A program made the translations under genes and the position numbers. The notes below the pieces were generated by a model. It did no database searches. It saw only the letters and a list, made by a program, of their open reading frames with translations, and was not told where the DNA came from. DNA of 64,000 nt from Fragilaria crotonensis (Eukaryota > Bacillariophyta > Fragilariophyceae > Fragilariales > Fragilariaceae): positions 248,001 through 312,000 of the forward strand of contig JAKSYS010000006.1 of the NCBI GenBank assembly GCA_022925895.1, in the 5' to 3' direction. Numbering within the stretch: the first letter of the stretch is position 1; the number at the start of each line of letters is the position of its first letter. Positions 20,313 through 30,949 of the stretch are shown piece by piece.

Positions 20313-21951
20313 GAACTACTTCGCAAATGTGATTGCAGAGTGCATGTATGCACAGGTTGACTCTGAAGGAAATCAGTATCAATTATTGAGCGAGATCACT
20401 GACCACAGGTCTGACAACTCGGCGATTCAAATCGCAGATGGTTTCACCACAAGTCGTAATGGGAATCGTATCCCGAAACCGACAACCCGAGGCTGGTCCC
20501 TTTTGGTCTCGTGGAAGGACGGGTCTTCGGACTGGCTACCATTGAAGGATTTAAAAGACGCCTATCCTGTTCAAGTTGCAGAATATGCAGTGGCAAACAA
20601 AATTGCCAATGAGCCAGCGTTTAACTGGTGGGTACATACGGTTCTGCGGAAGCGAAATCGCATTGTTGCGAAGGTCAAACGCTATTGGCGTACGACCCAC
20701 AAATTCGGCATACGTGTGCCAAAGACAGTCGAAGAAGCCCTGACGATTGACGAAGAGACTGGAACCGACTTCTGGCGCAAGGCACTAGGAAAGGAGATGA
20801 CAAAGGTGAAAGTCGCGTGGAAAAGCGCTGACGGGATATCACCCGCGCAAGCACGAAGCGGAAAGGAGCCATCGATGATTGGTTTTCAAGAAATTCGATG
20901 TCATGTGATATTCGACGTCAAAATGGATTTCACCCGAAAGGCAAGATTTGTTGCCGGAGGGCACACGACCGACACGCCAGGATCAATAACTTACTCGAGC
21001 GTGGTATCGCGCGACAGTGTACGCCTGGCGTTTCTGATTGCTGGTCTGAACGACCTCGACGTGCTGGCGGGGGATGTAACTAATGCATACTTAAACGCAT
21101 CGTGCCGTGAGAAGATTTGGTTTGAAGGCGGCATTGAAACTGGCGAAGACCGCGGTAAAGTCTTGATTGTAACGCGTGCCCTATATGGACTCAAATCATC
21201 AGGCGCTGCCTGGCGTGCGGACTTGGCGGCAACGCTGTGTCATATGAACTTTACATCAACACAGGCAGATCCAGATGTATGGATTCGGAGTGCCGGAACG
21301 CACTATGATATGGTGCTGGTATACGTTGATGACATCCTGATATTCGCGAAGGAACCAAAACAAACTATGGACGAATTGGGCAAATTGTACGAGCTCAAAC
21401 CGGAAAGTGTCCATGAGCCCGATATATATCTTGGAGCCAATATGGAGAAGGTCCAATTGCCGAATGGTAAAGTGGAATGGGCCATGGGCAGTAAGACTTA
21501 TGTCAAGAACGCCATCAAAGTTGTCGAAGCATTAATTGCAGAAGACGATCCGGAAGCGAAGTTGAAGTCAACGGCGAGGAATCCATTCCCCAGCGGCTAT
21601 AAACCCGAGCTGGATGTAACTCCTGAACTTAGTGACGAAATGGGGTCGCGTTTCCTTCAATTAATTGGAATACTGCGATGGGCAATTGAACTCGGACGCC
21701 TCGACATATTTGTCGAAGTATCGCAATTGTCCCAACATCAGGCACTGCCACGGCGCGGTCACCTTGAGGCATTATACCACATCTTCGCATACTTGAAGAA
21801 GCATGAGAATGGAGCTCGAATTGTTTTCGATCCGAAAACCCTGATATCGATGAACGTGTGTTCAACTCTGATGCCGATTGGCGAGATTTTTACGGGGACG
21901 TATGTGAGGAACTACCCCCGAACATGCCAGAACCAAAAGGTAAATGTGTGA
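20258..21951 (+). CDS. Copia Pol: reverse transcriptase
   Basis: After the linker REYVVEFTDGSTENYFANVI, a chromodomain-like segment (RGWSLLVSWKDGSSDWLPLK) precedes the RT. RT motifs are RKARFVAGGHTTDTP, AGDVTNAYLNA, TRALYGLKSSGAAWRADLAA and the catalytic YVDDILIFA. The active-site aspartates are present. Near 21835-21841 (four A, three C) the frame shifts again, and the remainder of this frame (to 21951) is out-of-frame sequence. The listed start marks where homology enters this frame, not an initiation codon. Confidence 0.88.
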
Positions 21952-22412
21952 ATATATCATGTTTTGTTGATGCGAATCACGCAGGAAATGTTATTACTCG
22001 AAGATCGCATACTGGGATTATCATTTACGTTCAGAATGCGCCGATCATTTGGTTTTCGAAACGGCAAAATACCGTTGAATCCTCCAGTTTTGGGAGTGAA
22101 TTTGTCGCGCTTCGAGCTGCGAAGGACATGCTTGTCGCGTTGCGATATAAGCTCCGAATGTTTGGCGTGCCAATTGATGGTCCGGCCAATATATTCTGCG
22201 ACAATAACGGTGTCGTGAAAAACACAACTATTCCCGAATCAATGCTTGCAAAGAAGCACAATGCAATCAATTATCATGCAGTACGCGAGGCTGTTGCCGC
22301 GAAGATCATACGTGTGGGAAAAGAGGACGGCATGACTAACTTGGCCGACCTATTTACGAAGGTACTCACTGCAGACCGTCGTCGAGCACTATGTCGCCAC
22401 ATTATGTATTAA
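21842..22412 (+). CDS. Copia Pol: RNase H
   Basis: Copia-type RNase H with CFVDANHAGNVITRRSHTGI (first D), ESSSFGSEFVALR (E) and NIFCDNNGVVKNTT (D). It ends with LADLFTKVLTADRRRALCRH and a TAA at 22410-22412, the usual end of Copia Pol. About 160 bp of 3' untranslated sequence lies before the 3' LTR. It is separated from the RT frame by a one-base shift. Confidence 0.88.
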
Positions 22413-22570
22413 GAATGGCATGCCCTGGGTTATCGACCGTTGCGTGGGCGAGGTCGTTTACCCCCTGGAGCGGATGGAGTCCGCGGGCTTTAATACCAGG
22501 TCGTTTTGCGGACAAGGTGGAATGAGGATAAATCATTCTGTCACGAGGCGAATTCATGATTTACGGGGAC

Positions 22571-22747
22571 CGTTTGAATACGGACGATACAGTACGGAAA
22601 CCGCTAGTACAGTAGTAATCAGAGACAAGAGCAGACGTAGACACAAGTTTATCGTTTACTACTTTTGTACGCTTCTTGTGTTACTACTTTATCGTTTATC
22701 TCGTCTTCTCTAAGGTAAGAGTCGGCCGTTACGTACACATTTGAACG
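22571..22747 (+). repeat. 3' LTR of the Copia element
   Basis: 177 bp, identical by eye to the 5' LTR. It is followed by CCTT (22748-22751), matching the CCTT before the 5' LTR. The polypurine tract upstream is short (acgggga). Confidence 0.95.
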
Positions 22748-22905
22748 CCTTTTACCGCACTGGTAAAAGGTAAAGGTAAAGGTAAGTCCCCTGGTAAAGG
22801 GTAAGGTAAAGGCAACGCGATTTCTTTAAGGGTAATTACCTTGAGGGTAAAGGTAAAGCACTTCACCTTTACCCTTTACCTTCTACTGTACCTTACCCTG
22901 CCGAG
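22748..22905. repeat. GGTAAA/TTTACC low-complexity cluster, right
   Basis: Dense ggtaaagg and cctttacc motifs in both orientations, continuing the tract interrupted by the Copia insertion. Downstream to about 23060 the sequence becomes GTAC-rich (gtacttgtacctggtactac). Confidence 0.8.
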
Positions 22906-23490
22906 GCCTACCAAGTACTTGTACCTGGTACTACTAGCTAATAGTACTCTCAGAGTAGAGGGGCATGTATGCCATAATGGAACAGCATTAGCATGTCGTC
23001 CGAATCGTTCGTAGACAGTAGTATGGAATAAGTAAAGTACAGTACAAGTACCGTAATCCAGAACATTAATGCACGAATGGAGCTTCGGAATGCGAGCAGG
23101 CCAGACTTTTCATGGCCCCTCTAATGTTTCGAAAAGATTGAACCGAGTCATCCGCAAGTGCAACTCGGTCAGGTAATGAAATTGTCGTAGAACCTACAGT
23201 GTACTTACAAGGCCAGCTTTTCTTGATGTCATGGATCTAAGTAATGGCGTTGGAATCAGAAAAAGTTCGACGTGTTCTTGAAGTTCCAAACGTCGTTCCG
23301 GTTGAATGGCATCCTCACAGCCGAAAATGAGCTTCTCATGTTCTCAGTTCTCATTGGTGTCCAGTAACTTGGGCTACTGTGTTCTGACGAGGGACCGCAA
23401 AGCTGACACTTACAATACTCCATTATCATTTTTATCAACCCGTCCGCAAGTCGAGACCGAGACTACCGACACCGACGACAAGGAGCAGCC

Positions 23491-24237
23491 ATGTGTACGT
23501 TTGCCAACACTGAGCATGTCGCATTGCGGTCAATATGCTTGAGCAACGCTGGCGTAAAAGCATTCGAGCGTGGTGACTTGGACAAGGCTATACGATACAT
23601 GACTTGGGCGCTGCATCCAGACTTAGCGATGTCAAACTCGGAGAGTAAGGATAGACGAATGTCGAAGAAGACACTTATGAAAGTGATCAAGAGTCAAGCG
23701 CACGCTTTCCTCCCTGACCAGTTCTTCGAGCTCCGGAGATCTTCGACTTTCGGAAGGCGACGAAATAGTCGAGAACATCCACTAACGAAACGAGTCACCG
23801 ACGCCACGGAGCAGTCATCTTTCTACTCTTATCGAAGGCTTATCAGCGTCAAGGCATCCAACTCTGTGCCTATTCTACGTCAGACATCACAAGACCAACT
23901 CCGTGCTATTTTCCTTGCAAACCTTGCCATTTGTTATCATTTCTACGCTGGTGATATCTGCAAGGCAAAGTGCAGCTACGAATTGGCAGTCGCGGCAGCT
24001 TCCGATAGTGGAGATTTGCTCGTTGAGTTGGTGGTTTGGAACAATCTTCTGCAATTGCACTCAGATGACCTTCTAGAAGAGAAGGCGGCGCGAGCTTGTA
24101 TGGTGCAATTGGAGCAGAAACTCTCTGATCCAAGGGCATCTGACTTGCTTTCAATGCTAGGCAGGCATGACCGCCGTGCCTTCTTGCTGAATGTAGTCTT
24201 CTTCTCGTTTCCAGGTACCATAGCTCCCGCTGCGTGA
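23491..24237 (+). CDS. TPR-family protein, paralogue A (248 aa)
   Basis: ATG 23491 lies in the context gcagccATGTG, which is conserved with paralogue B. A first TPR-like unit, SICLSNAGVKAFERGDLDKA, is followed by a Ser/Arg-rich linker. A second helical block follows (LRAIFLANLAICYHFYAGDI, then KAKCSYELAVAAASDSGDLL and LVVWNNLLQLHSDDLLEEKA). The C-terminus ends in a hydrophobic FSFPGTIAPAA. Length equals that of the copy at 46962-47708 (747 bp), and most residues are the same. No membrane segment or signal is seen. The product is probably a small soluble TPR scaffold; function unknown. Similarity to paralogue B extends about 100 bp upstream and stops a few bases past the stop codon. Confidence 0.78.
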   Translation: MCTFANTEHVALRSICLSNAGVKAFERGDLDKAIRYMTWALHPDLAMSNSESKDRRMSKKTLMKVIKSQAHAFLPDQFFELRRSSTFGRRRNSREHPLTKRVTDATEQSSFYSYRRLISVKASNSVPILRQTSQDQLRAIFLANLAICYHFYAGDICKAKCSYELAVAAASDSGDLLVELVVWNNLLQLHSDDLLEEKAARACMVQLEQKLSDPRASDLLSMLGRHDRRAFLLNVVFFSFPGTIAPAA

Positions 24238-25371
24238 GAATGATCGCTCAACCACTATCTAGATTTCCGCCAAATGCAAAAGTAAACATTTCTACTTGGC
24301 TAAAGAATCGTGCAACACTGTTAAAACTAAAGAAGCAAATCTAAATGACGTGCTATCGATGTACATGTCCTCGAGGTTCTGATTTAAGGTGTGAGCCAGT
24401 TCGAGGCGTCGGTAGGGAGGGTCGACCGCGACTCGTGGCCGTACCGTAGCTCCTTTTTACCCTGCGCTTCGCCCAAAGTATATCCATAAGGCAACTGTAA
24501 ATGAAATTTTTTCGAACGCTATCACTTTGAGTTGAACGATGCGAAATCGATTGGGCGTTCGATGACTCACCGCCTGCGTGAACAATTCTCCTCAATCAGA
24601 CTATCGCCAGTCGCCAGGTGACTGACTTGAAGTACTCGAGTACTTGATAAACTGCGGTTCCATCTCTTTTAAACATTTATTCGTCGAGAGCCCGAATGAC
24701 TTCTACTGATAGTGATGTCTCCAGTGTTTATTGGAAGGCGAAACAATCCGATCCACTTCATTTGGAATGCGGTATGATCTACCTGTAGAAAAAACACTCA
24801 AGAGTAGATTGAAACACGAAATGTTGCAAAAGCGCTTTATTGGACCTTTCATTCTTTCTACTTCAAACGCATAGACGACTATGATATCATTATGTCACCG
24901 TATGCTACGAACCAGCTTGGCCTCGGGCCATTTGGAACTTTTGACATATTTTGTGCGAGGTACAGTACGCTTAAGTAATACATCAATATTGATGTTGAAG
25001 TAAAACAATTATTTGTGTGGATATATCGTAGATGTATAAGTATAGAAGAGATGGACAAACTAAGTACTGAGCACTCTACCGGTAGTAGTAGAGGGTCCAG
25101 GTATGCATACTATGACATGGCTTGGTTCCGAAGGGATTGACGAGATTTAGGCCCGTTCTTTCCGTCGCAGAATCAGACGCAAAATCAGCCGCAGACCAGC
25201 AGTCGAAGTAATCAAATTTCATTCGAGTTAGTCAAAAATTTCTGAGGCTAAATGAATAGCACTGCTGCTGAAAAACCTCATATTTCATAGCTGTACGGGG
25301 AGGTTTTTCAACCGCAGAAATCCGGGTTTTGTAAAATCAGCCACAGAAATCCGGCCATGTATTAACTCATC
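24238..25371. other. Gene-free stretch before the Harbinger element
   Basis: No gene recognised. Between 25140 and 25371 there are short repeats of cgcagaaatccgg and aaaatcagcc, plus a 10-bp inverted repeat (gaaaaacctc...gaggtttttc, around 25270-25310). These look like remains of a small hairpin element. GTAC-rich sequence lies near 25060-25110. Confidence 0.5.
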
Positions 25372-25686
25372 TCAGGCCGATGCTTACGGTAAACAAAACT
25401 GTCCAACAAAATCACAACTGACCGGAATTTTTGTAAAACACGGTCCTTATTCACACAAAACTTCTCACACAACTTCCTGTCAGTTGTGTAAAGCCGGGTT
25501 AGTTAGAAAAATTCCCCCGAAACAGAAATGCAGTTTTGTGGAAGACCAAGACCCTCCACAAAACTTCCATTTGATGGAAGGATACGCGTTTCACTCCTGA
25601 AATTTGTCAATAATTGATCATCAACATCAGCAAAGCCTTCCTCCTCTTTCCTCTCATTCCTTCGTGCAGTGTCTCACAAACTCCAG

Positions 25687-27420
25687 ATGGGCAATTCCCA
25701 GAGTTCTACCAACAACATTAGCCATGTCTTTGGCTTAATGCAGAGTATCCTCACCAGCGTAAACGATAAAAGCGCAGATGATGAACGCCCTACCAATGAA
25801 TCAGCCTGCTACGACGACGGCGGTGCTTTCAGCGATGAACTCTTCCAAGACTACCTTGACCGACAAAGAGATGAGGATTTGGCAAAGATAAAGTCGGATC
25901 CTTCTCATGCACATGTTGGAACAGGACAATAGGGCAATTGAATGCGAACCACCATCCAAAAGATCCCGTCGCGTCAAGACGTTCATTGACCCGATCACGC
26001 ATTTGGCTCGTCCAATTACGCCAAGACTTAGCCACTGGTGGATATTGTACATAGAAGACCCAAAGGTGAACGACCCACATTGGAACAAGCAATTTAGGAA
26101 CAGATTCCGACTTCCTTATGAATCATACCTCAACCTTTTGTACCATATTCTCGAACTTGAGAATGATTCCGAGGTAATTGATCCTTTTTCAAGGTGGAGA
26201 GATGTAGCCAAGGGTGATGAGTCAAAGAAGAAGAAGGCAAAAGTGTCACCCATTGAACTGTTGGTCTTAGGAAGTCTTCGGTACCTTGGACGTGGATGGA
26301 CGTTCGACGATCTTGAGGAAAGCACATACATTGCGAGGGACGTCCACCGTGTCTTCTTTCATAAATTTGTTGAGTTTGGTGCAAAGTTTCTTTACCCAGT
26401 ATACGTCACGATTCCCTCAACACTTGAAGAGTTGAAGGAATGTGAACTTGAGTACCAAAAAGCTGGCTTTCCTGGTTGTATTGGAAGTACCGATGCAACG
26501 CACATAAACATGGACAAGACAAACTTTGGTGTTCGTCAAGCACATCTTGGATTTAAATCAAAAGGAACTACTACGCGAACATTCAATTTAACTGTCAACC
26601 ACCGTCGAAGAATAATCCATACTACGACCGGTCATCCTGGTAGATGGAATGATCAGACTCTCATTAAGTTCGATGGGTTAATGGATCAGCTGAGACGTGG
26701 TCTATTCAACTCGACCATGAGCTTTGAATTGCAGACGCGGGCAGGCCGCAGCATCAGCATAAATGGGTGCTATGTCATTGTTGATAATGGTTATCTGCAA
26801 TGGTCGACTACTGTACCACCACACAAAAGCTCCTCGAATCGCTCCGAGCTTCGATTTTCGCAGTGGTTGGAATCTTTGCGAAAAGACGTGGAGTGTACGT
26901 TTGGAATACTCAAGGGTCGCTGGAGGATTTTAAAAACAGGCATTCGACTCCATAATACAGAAATTGTGGATAACATCTGGATGACATGCTGCGCCTTGCA
27001 TAACATGCTGCTCGATGTTGATGGTTTGTCTGCTGGATGGCAAAACGGGGTACCATCACAATGGGAGTTAGAGTCTGGACAGTTTGATGACATTGATGTT
27101 CCGGCATCGATTCGGAAGCTAATTGACCCAAATGGAATCAATCCGAGGGCAGTTTGGTCATCGATACGAGCTACTGCGGGTATATGGATGCTGTCGATGA
27201 TGACAACGACTGTCGTGAGAGTGAACAGAACCAGCCGAACAACAACAACGACGATCATGATGCTGTAGAATTCCGCAACGAAAGTCCTATTTCGGTGAAC
27301 AATATATCTCTGAAACGTTTTCGAGAAATGCTTGTGGAACATTTCAATATACTTTTTCACGACAACAAAATCATTTGGCCCCGACGCCTCCCTGAGAAGC
27401 CTCGTTATGTTCCAGCATGA
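25687..27420 (+). CDS. PIF/Harbinger transposase (DDE_Tnp_4 type)
   Basis: The start is ATG 25687 (MGNSQSSTN); the frame is also open to a GTG 18 bases earlier. A one-base shift at the AAA of 25890-25892 leads into the main 453-codon frame. In that frame's numbering the catalytic residues are D196 (IGSTDATHI), D293 (YVIVDNGYLQW) and E329 (DVECTFGILKGRW), with 35 residues between the last two. A second one-base shift at GGG 27178-27180 reaches the true C-terminus, which is acidic then SLKRFREMLVEHFNILF and a WPRR motif, ending at 27420. The protein cuts and pastes DNA and usually needs an element-encoded DNA-binding partner. The following gene is convergent. Confidence 0.9.
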
Positions 27421-27525
27421 CTTGCGGAAACATTGTTCTTAGAAGTGGCTACTAGTGTTGTCGATGTCCTTAATACTCCTTGATTCACTACCAAATACTA
27501 CTGCTTCATTCCTCTACTACCTCTT

Positions 27526-29310
27526 TTACTCCTCGTCGTCGCTTTCATAATTGCCCGCCCGAATTTGCTTTTGATTGCTGAGACTTTCATTCTCAAAACA
27601 GCTCTCACACCACCATATCATTTCCAAACCACGCTTCACCGAACAACAGATATCACACACAAATTCTTTACACTTTCGGCATTTGTGTGTTGACGGATTC
27701 TTTCTGCAGTCAATGCACATGAAGGATGCGTCGCACGCTGGCGGTTCATCGAGTCCCGGTAATGGTACAGAGAAGAATGTTGTTGCTGGAGACGTTGTTC
27801 GAAGAGTTTCAGAGCAATCAATCACCCGAGGAGGCTCAGTGCCACCACTCGTTGCGTATGACGCGGCAGCCGCAGCCTGACGAACGAGAATGACATTCTT
27901 TCGTCTACTCACCTCAGCTTCTTGAAGTTTCTTTATACTTGTTTCCAATTCAAGAATCTCGTTTTCGTATCGATCCAGATTATCCTTAATCTCAGCTTGT
28001 GCAGGACCGTTTTGGGTGCGATAATACCTTTCCAGCAGCCTGTCATGTCTTTTATTCAGCGACGTTAAATTGTCGCGAATTATTCGTAGTTCAAGGTGAT
28101 GCGTATTCTGTAGTTCCTTCTCAATAAGCTCTGCCTCAAACAGCTTGTAAGTCTTCTCCAGCACATTCGTATGCTGTTGGTTTGCGACTGAATCCATTTT
28201 CATTTGTTCTTGACCTCTTTGTTGCTTTTGCTTTTTTTGGTGATCTTTCCACGTCGTCGTATGCTGCTGATGTGCTATTGGATTTCATGGCCCGTCGTGA
28301 TGCTATCTTTCTTCCAAATGATGTGTTACATTTGGCATCTGAAAGAGGAACGACTTCATCGATGAACCAGGTAGAATTGGTATCCAGCCCCATAAGCACC
28401 AGGCGAGGAATCCCTTGAAGAAGTAATTCTTAGGAACTTCAAGAACTTCAAGGTTGTCGACGATGTTGGTTTTACCATTGGATGGGTACGGTACATCTTC
28501 GGGAGAAACATCCTCCAAATTGTCATCCTCGTTGTCATTAGAATTGTCTTTATTAGAAATATTACCTGTTGTAGTAGCTGGAAACGAGGGAGCGAACACG
28601 AAGGTTTAGTGGACGTAAAATTCAATTCGTTTCATGTTGTCGATATTCATGTACTTACTTTTTGCTTTTTCATTGTTTTGTTCTGCATTGTACATAGCTG
28701 ATAGGCACCACTTTACGTAATCCTCATAATTTGTTCCTGACGGAGTGTAATTGATATCCTTATAAGGCAAGTCACTTCGAGTCACCAAGGCCTGCATCTT
28801 CTTGCAGTTACTCAAAACATCTTTGGCGAGCCGCAGCATTGTCCTACCAGAGATTTGAGTTGAATTTACAAGTGATTTGCTACAAAGCAGCTCCTTTTCA
28901 ATAGACCCGCTTCCAACGTAGATGTGCACACCACTTTGTCGATGGAGTAGCACTGGAATGCTGAGTATCAGCGCTGAATCGTGTTGCTGTGCATCTTCAC
29001 TTGCAGGAGATGCAGTGAACAGACCCTTGAATCGGTTCAGACCGGCAAGAAACTGGTCAACGTAAGACATGGTTTCATCAGCATCTCTGACATCACCATC
29101 ACCAAAACATAGCGTTGTCATCAGCTTTTCCATCGCTGCTTCTGTAAATGAGTTTCAACCTCCAGCAAGCGAAGGCGAATCATATGATGCAAATGCAATC
29201 AGAGCCTGCAACTCCATTAGAAGTTTCTTGCTCACGTTGGTTGGAGTGCTGCGAACTTTCTTCTTACTCGAAGATGAAGGTAGTGAGGCAGATGCGGGTG
29301 GATTCGACAT
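27526..29310 (-). CDS. Harbinger accessory protein: coiled coil plus cysteine-rich C-terminus (broken)
   Basis: ATG at 29310 (MSNPPASASLPSSSSKKK). An in-frame TGA follows codon 51, then the same frame continues (NSFTEAAMEKLM...). An intron at 28658-28578 (GTAAGT...CCAG) joins GNISNKDNSNDNEDDNLEDV. One-base shifts near 28411-28431 and at the T7 run 28232-28238 lead to the final 225-codon frame. That frame has a coiled coil (about residues 15-100) and cysteines 163, 166, 175, 178, 183, 186, 199 and 202, spaced like a cross-brace zinc module. The acidic tail is ESDDEE. Position in the element fits the second protein of PIF/Harbinger transposons, normally MYB/SANT-like; I see no clear MYB pattern. 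A possible 36-nt in-phase intron (GTGAGT...CAG) lies near 27915-27880. Confidence 0.7.
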
Positions 29311-29573
29311 GGTGCAAAATGCGAGAAACATGCATTATATTTGACATAAAACACCTTTCTGGTACTCCTCTACAGCGTCCTACGAACACATGACACCTTT
29401 TCCGTACTCATCCACAGCATATCTTCGGCATTAATTTCAGTTCTTCGTGTATTGATACTAAAGATAAGGTTTTTGTTTTGTTTACGGTAAGGACGGGTTC
29501 TCGCAAAACTTTCAATAAAACTTCCTGGAAGTTTTGTGAAAATCAGTTTTGTTTTCCATAAGCATCGGCCTCA

Positions 29574-30340
29574 GCTCATCAGCTCATCAGTCATCAGTCA
29601 TCAGTCATCAGAATAGTACCGTATAGTAGCACTACAGTAACAACGACACGAAGTTCACCGTGTTGTCACTCGTCACTACAGTATATTTATATCATTCCTT
29701 GTTGGATCCAATGCATATGTCAATTCTTATTATCTCATTACTATGCCATACTAGATGTACACATCTTCTGAATTGTGATGACGGTACATATGACAGAGCA
29801 ATGCAGTTGACGTTCCTCTGTAGGTTTGGCAGAAGAAACATCTCATCCGGGAGTTCGTATCTGAATGAAATTCTGTGATCCCCCTTTTTGAGGGCTTTCC
29901 AATTGTCATCAAAAATCAGCCGCAAAAAGGGTGTGTGAAGTGTGCAGTTGGAAGCCCTCAAAAATGGATTTCAGAATGTTGAATTCAGGTTCACCATATG
30001 TTGTTCTGTGATCTGCTGCCAAACAAACAGAATGACAAGTCAGCCAATGTCAACACAAGAAGAACGGGTATTCTAGGTGATGATAACAACTACCCACCAA
30101 GGTCATTCTAGGTGATTTATCACCTAGAATACCGGGGATGATTGATCAGAAAATGCGTCCGTGCATAGAATATTGACTACAAGTGTAGCAGGCTAGTAGT
30201 TATCTTTCAGGGAAGAAAATGGTATTCTATGTGTCACATACCTAGAATTGATACAACACTTTTTTCATACATTATTTCAGTCCCTCAGACATTAATTTTT
30301 TCATATGCCTGTGTAACTTCCTTTTGAATCACAAATACCG
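29574..30340. other. Intergenic with short repeats and hairpins
   Basis: It begins with a catcagt-type microsatellite (29574-29612). A hairpin pairs 29885-29902 (tttttgagggctttccaa) with 29948-29964. A second, perfect inverted repeat is at 30067-30081 and 30119-30133. No gene recognised. Confidence 0.6.
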
Positions 30341-30342
30341 AA

Positions 30343-30640
30343 ATGCAGTGGATCAGCAAGTTTCTTGATTGCTTGAAAACAATCTTCCAAAGGCAAGTTG
30401 GTAAGTCTTACTTCCCAATCTTGCATGCGTACCAGAAGCAGGTGGTGTACATGCAGCATTATCTACATCTTGGAAGTCATACGGTTCGTAATTTTGCTAC
30501 GCGTTTACGCAAGCTAAATACTTACTTACCGTATTTCCCAAGAGAAGAAGGTAAGCAAGGCAGCAACTCCTTATAAAACAGAATAAGAATAGCACATCAA
30601 GCCCTTCTTGCAATAATCGAGCCATCCACTCTTTTTGGCT
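30343..30640 (+). pseudogene. Fragment resembling an LTR-retrotransposon Gag
   Basis: The 77-codon frame ends with a segment around VRNFATRLRKLNTYLPYFPR, like the conserved arch of algal Gag proteins (F-x2-R-x3-LN-x-YL-x2-FP). Flanking parts are not preserved. It may belong to the same debris as the recombinase relic that follows. Confidence 0.35.
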
Positions 30641-30949
30641 GCCTCACCTTGTACACTAGGCAACAGCTGCCGCATGCAGAGAGATCAAATGGGATGTTGC
30701 CTCTTGTCACAACAAATAGGTGTGTTTCTGTTGCAAGAAGGCAGTGCATCTGATCTGCGGTCATGTTCATGAGCATGCAAGTTTATCACCTGTTTGTTGT
30801 GCTATGAACAATTTGGCAGGACATTTGAGAGTCCTGCATGGGCAGCAGCATTTATTGAGGAGATTTAAGCAACCAATGAACTTCTATTGGCTGGCAAAAC
30901 AGGAAGCTATTAAACAGAGGATTATACTCCTGCTAGCAATGCAGCCAGT

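Larger units (their letters stand above)
16088..22747 (+). mobile_element. Near-complete Ty1/Copia retrotransposon (CoDi-like), very young
   Basis: A 6660-bp element bounded by two 177-bp LTRs (16088-16264 and 22571-22747) that I read as identical. It is flanked by CCTT on both sides (16084-16087 and 22748-22751), a probable target duplication. Internal order is Gag, protease, integrase, RT, RNase H, as in Copia. The reading frame is broken by one in-frame TGA (18297-18299) and three single-base shifts (about 17530-17547, 20258-20263 and 21835-21841). Identical LTRs mean a very recent insertion. Either the copy was mobilised in trans, or the shifts are sequence errors in a hard-to-polish repeat. 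Confidence 0.93.
25375..29570. mobile_element. PIF/Harbinger DNA transposon, two genes
   Basis: 4196 bp with 27-bp terminal inverted repeats. The left end is GGCCGATGCTTACGGTAAAC and continues to AAAACTG; the right end matches with two mismatches. Flanking TCA at 25372-25374 and 29571-29573 fits the 3-bp target duplication of this superfamily. It carries a plus-strand DDE transposase (25687-27420) and a minus-strand accessory gene (29310-27526), arranged convergently. The transposase has two one-base shifts, and the accessory gene has a stop and two shifts, mostly at homopolymers. All catalytic residues are present. Confidence 0.93.

Noticed and set aside
25148-25371. Second Harbinger-type MITE left of the Harbinger element
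   Set aside because: Ends beginning ggcccg and ggccgg match only weakly and no 3-bp duplication is evident.
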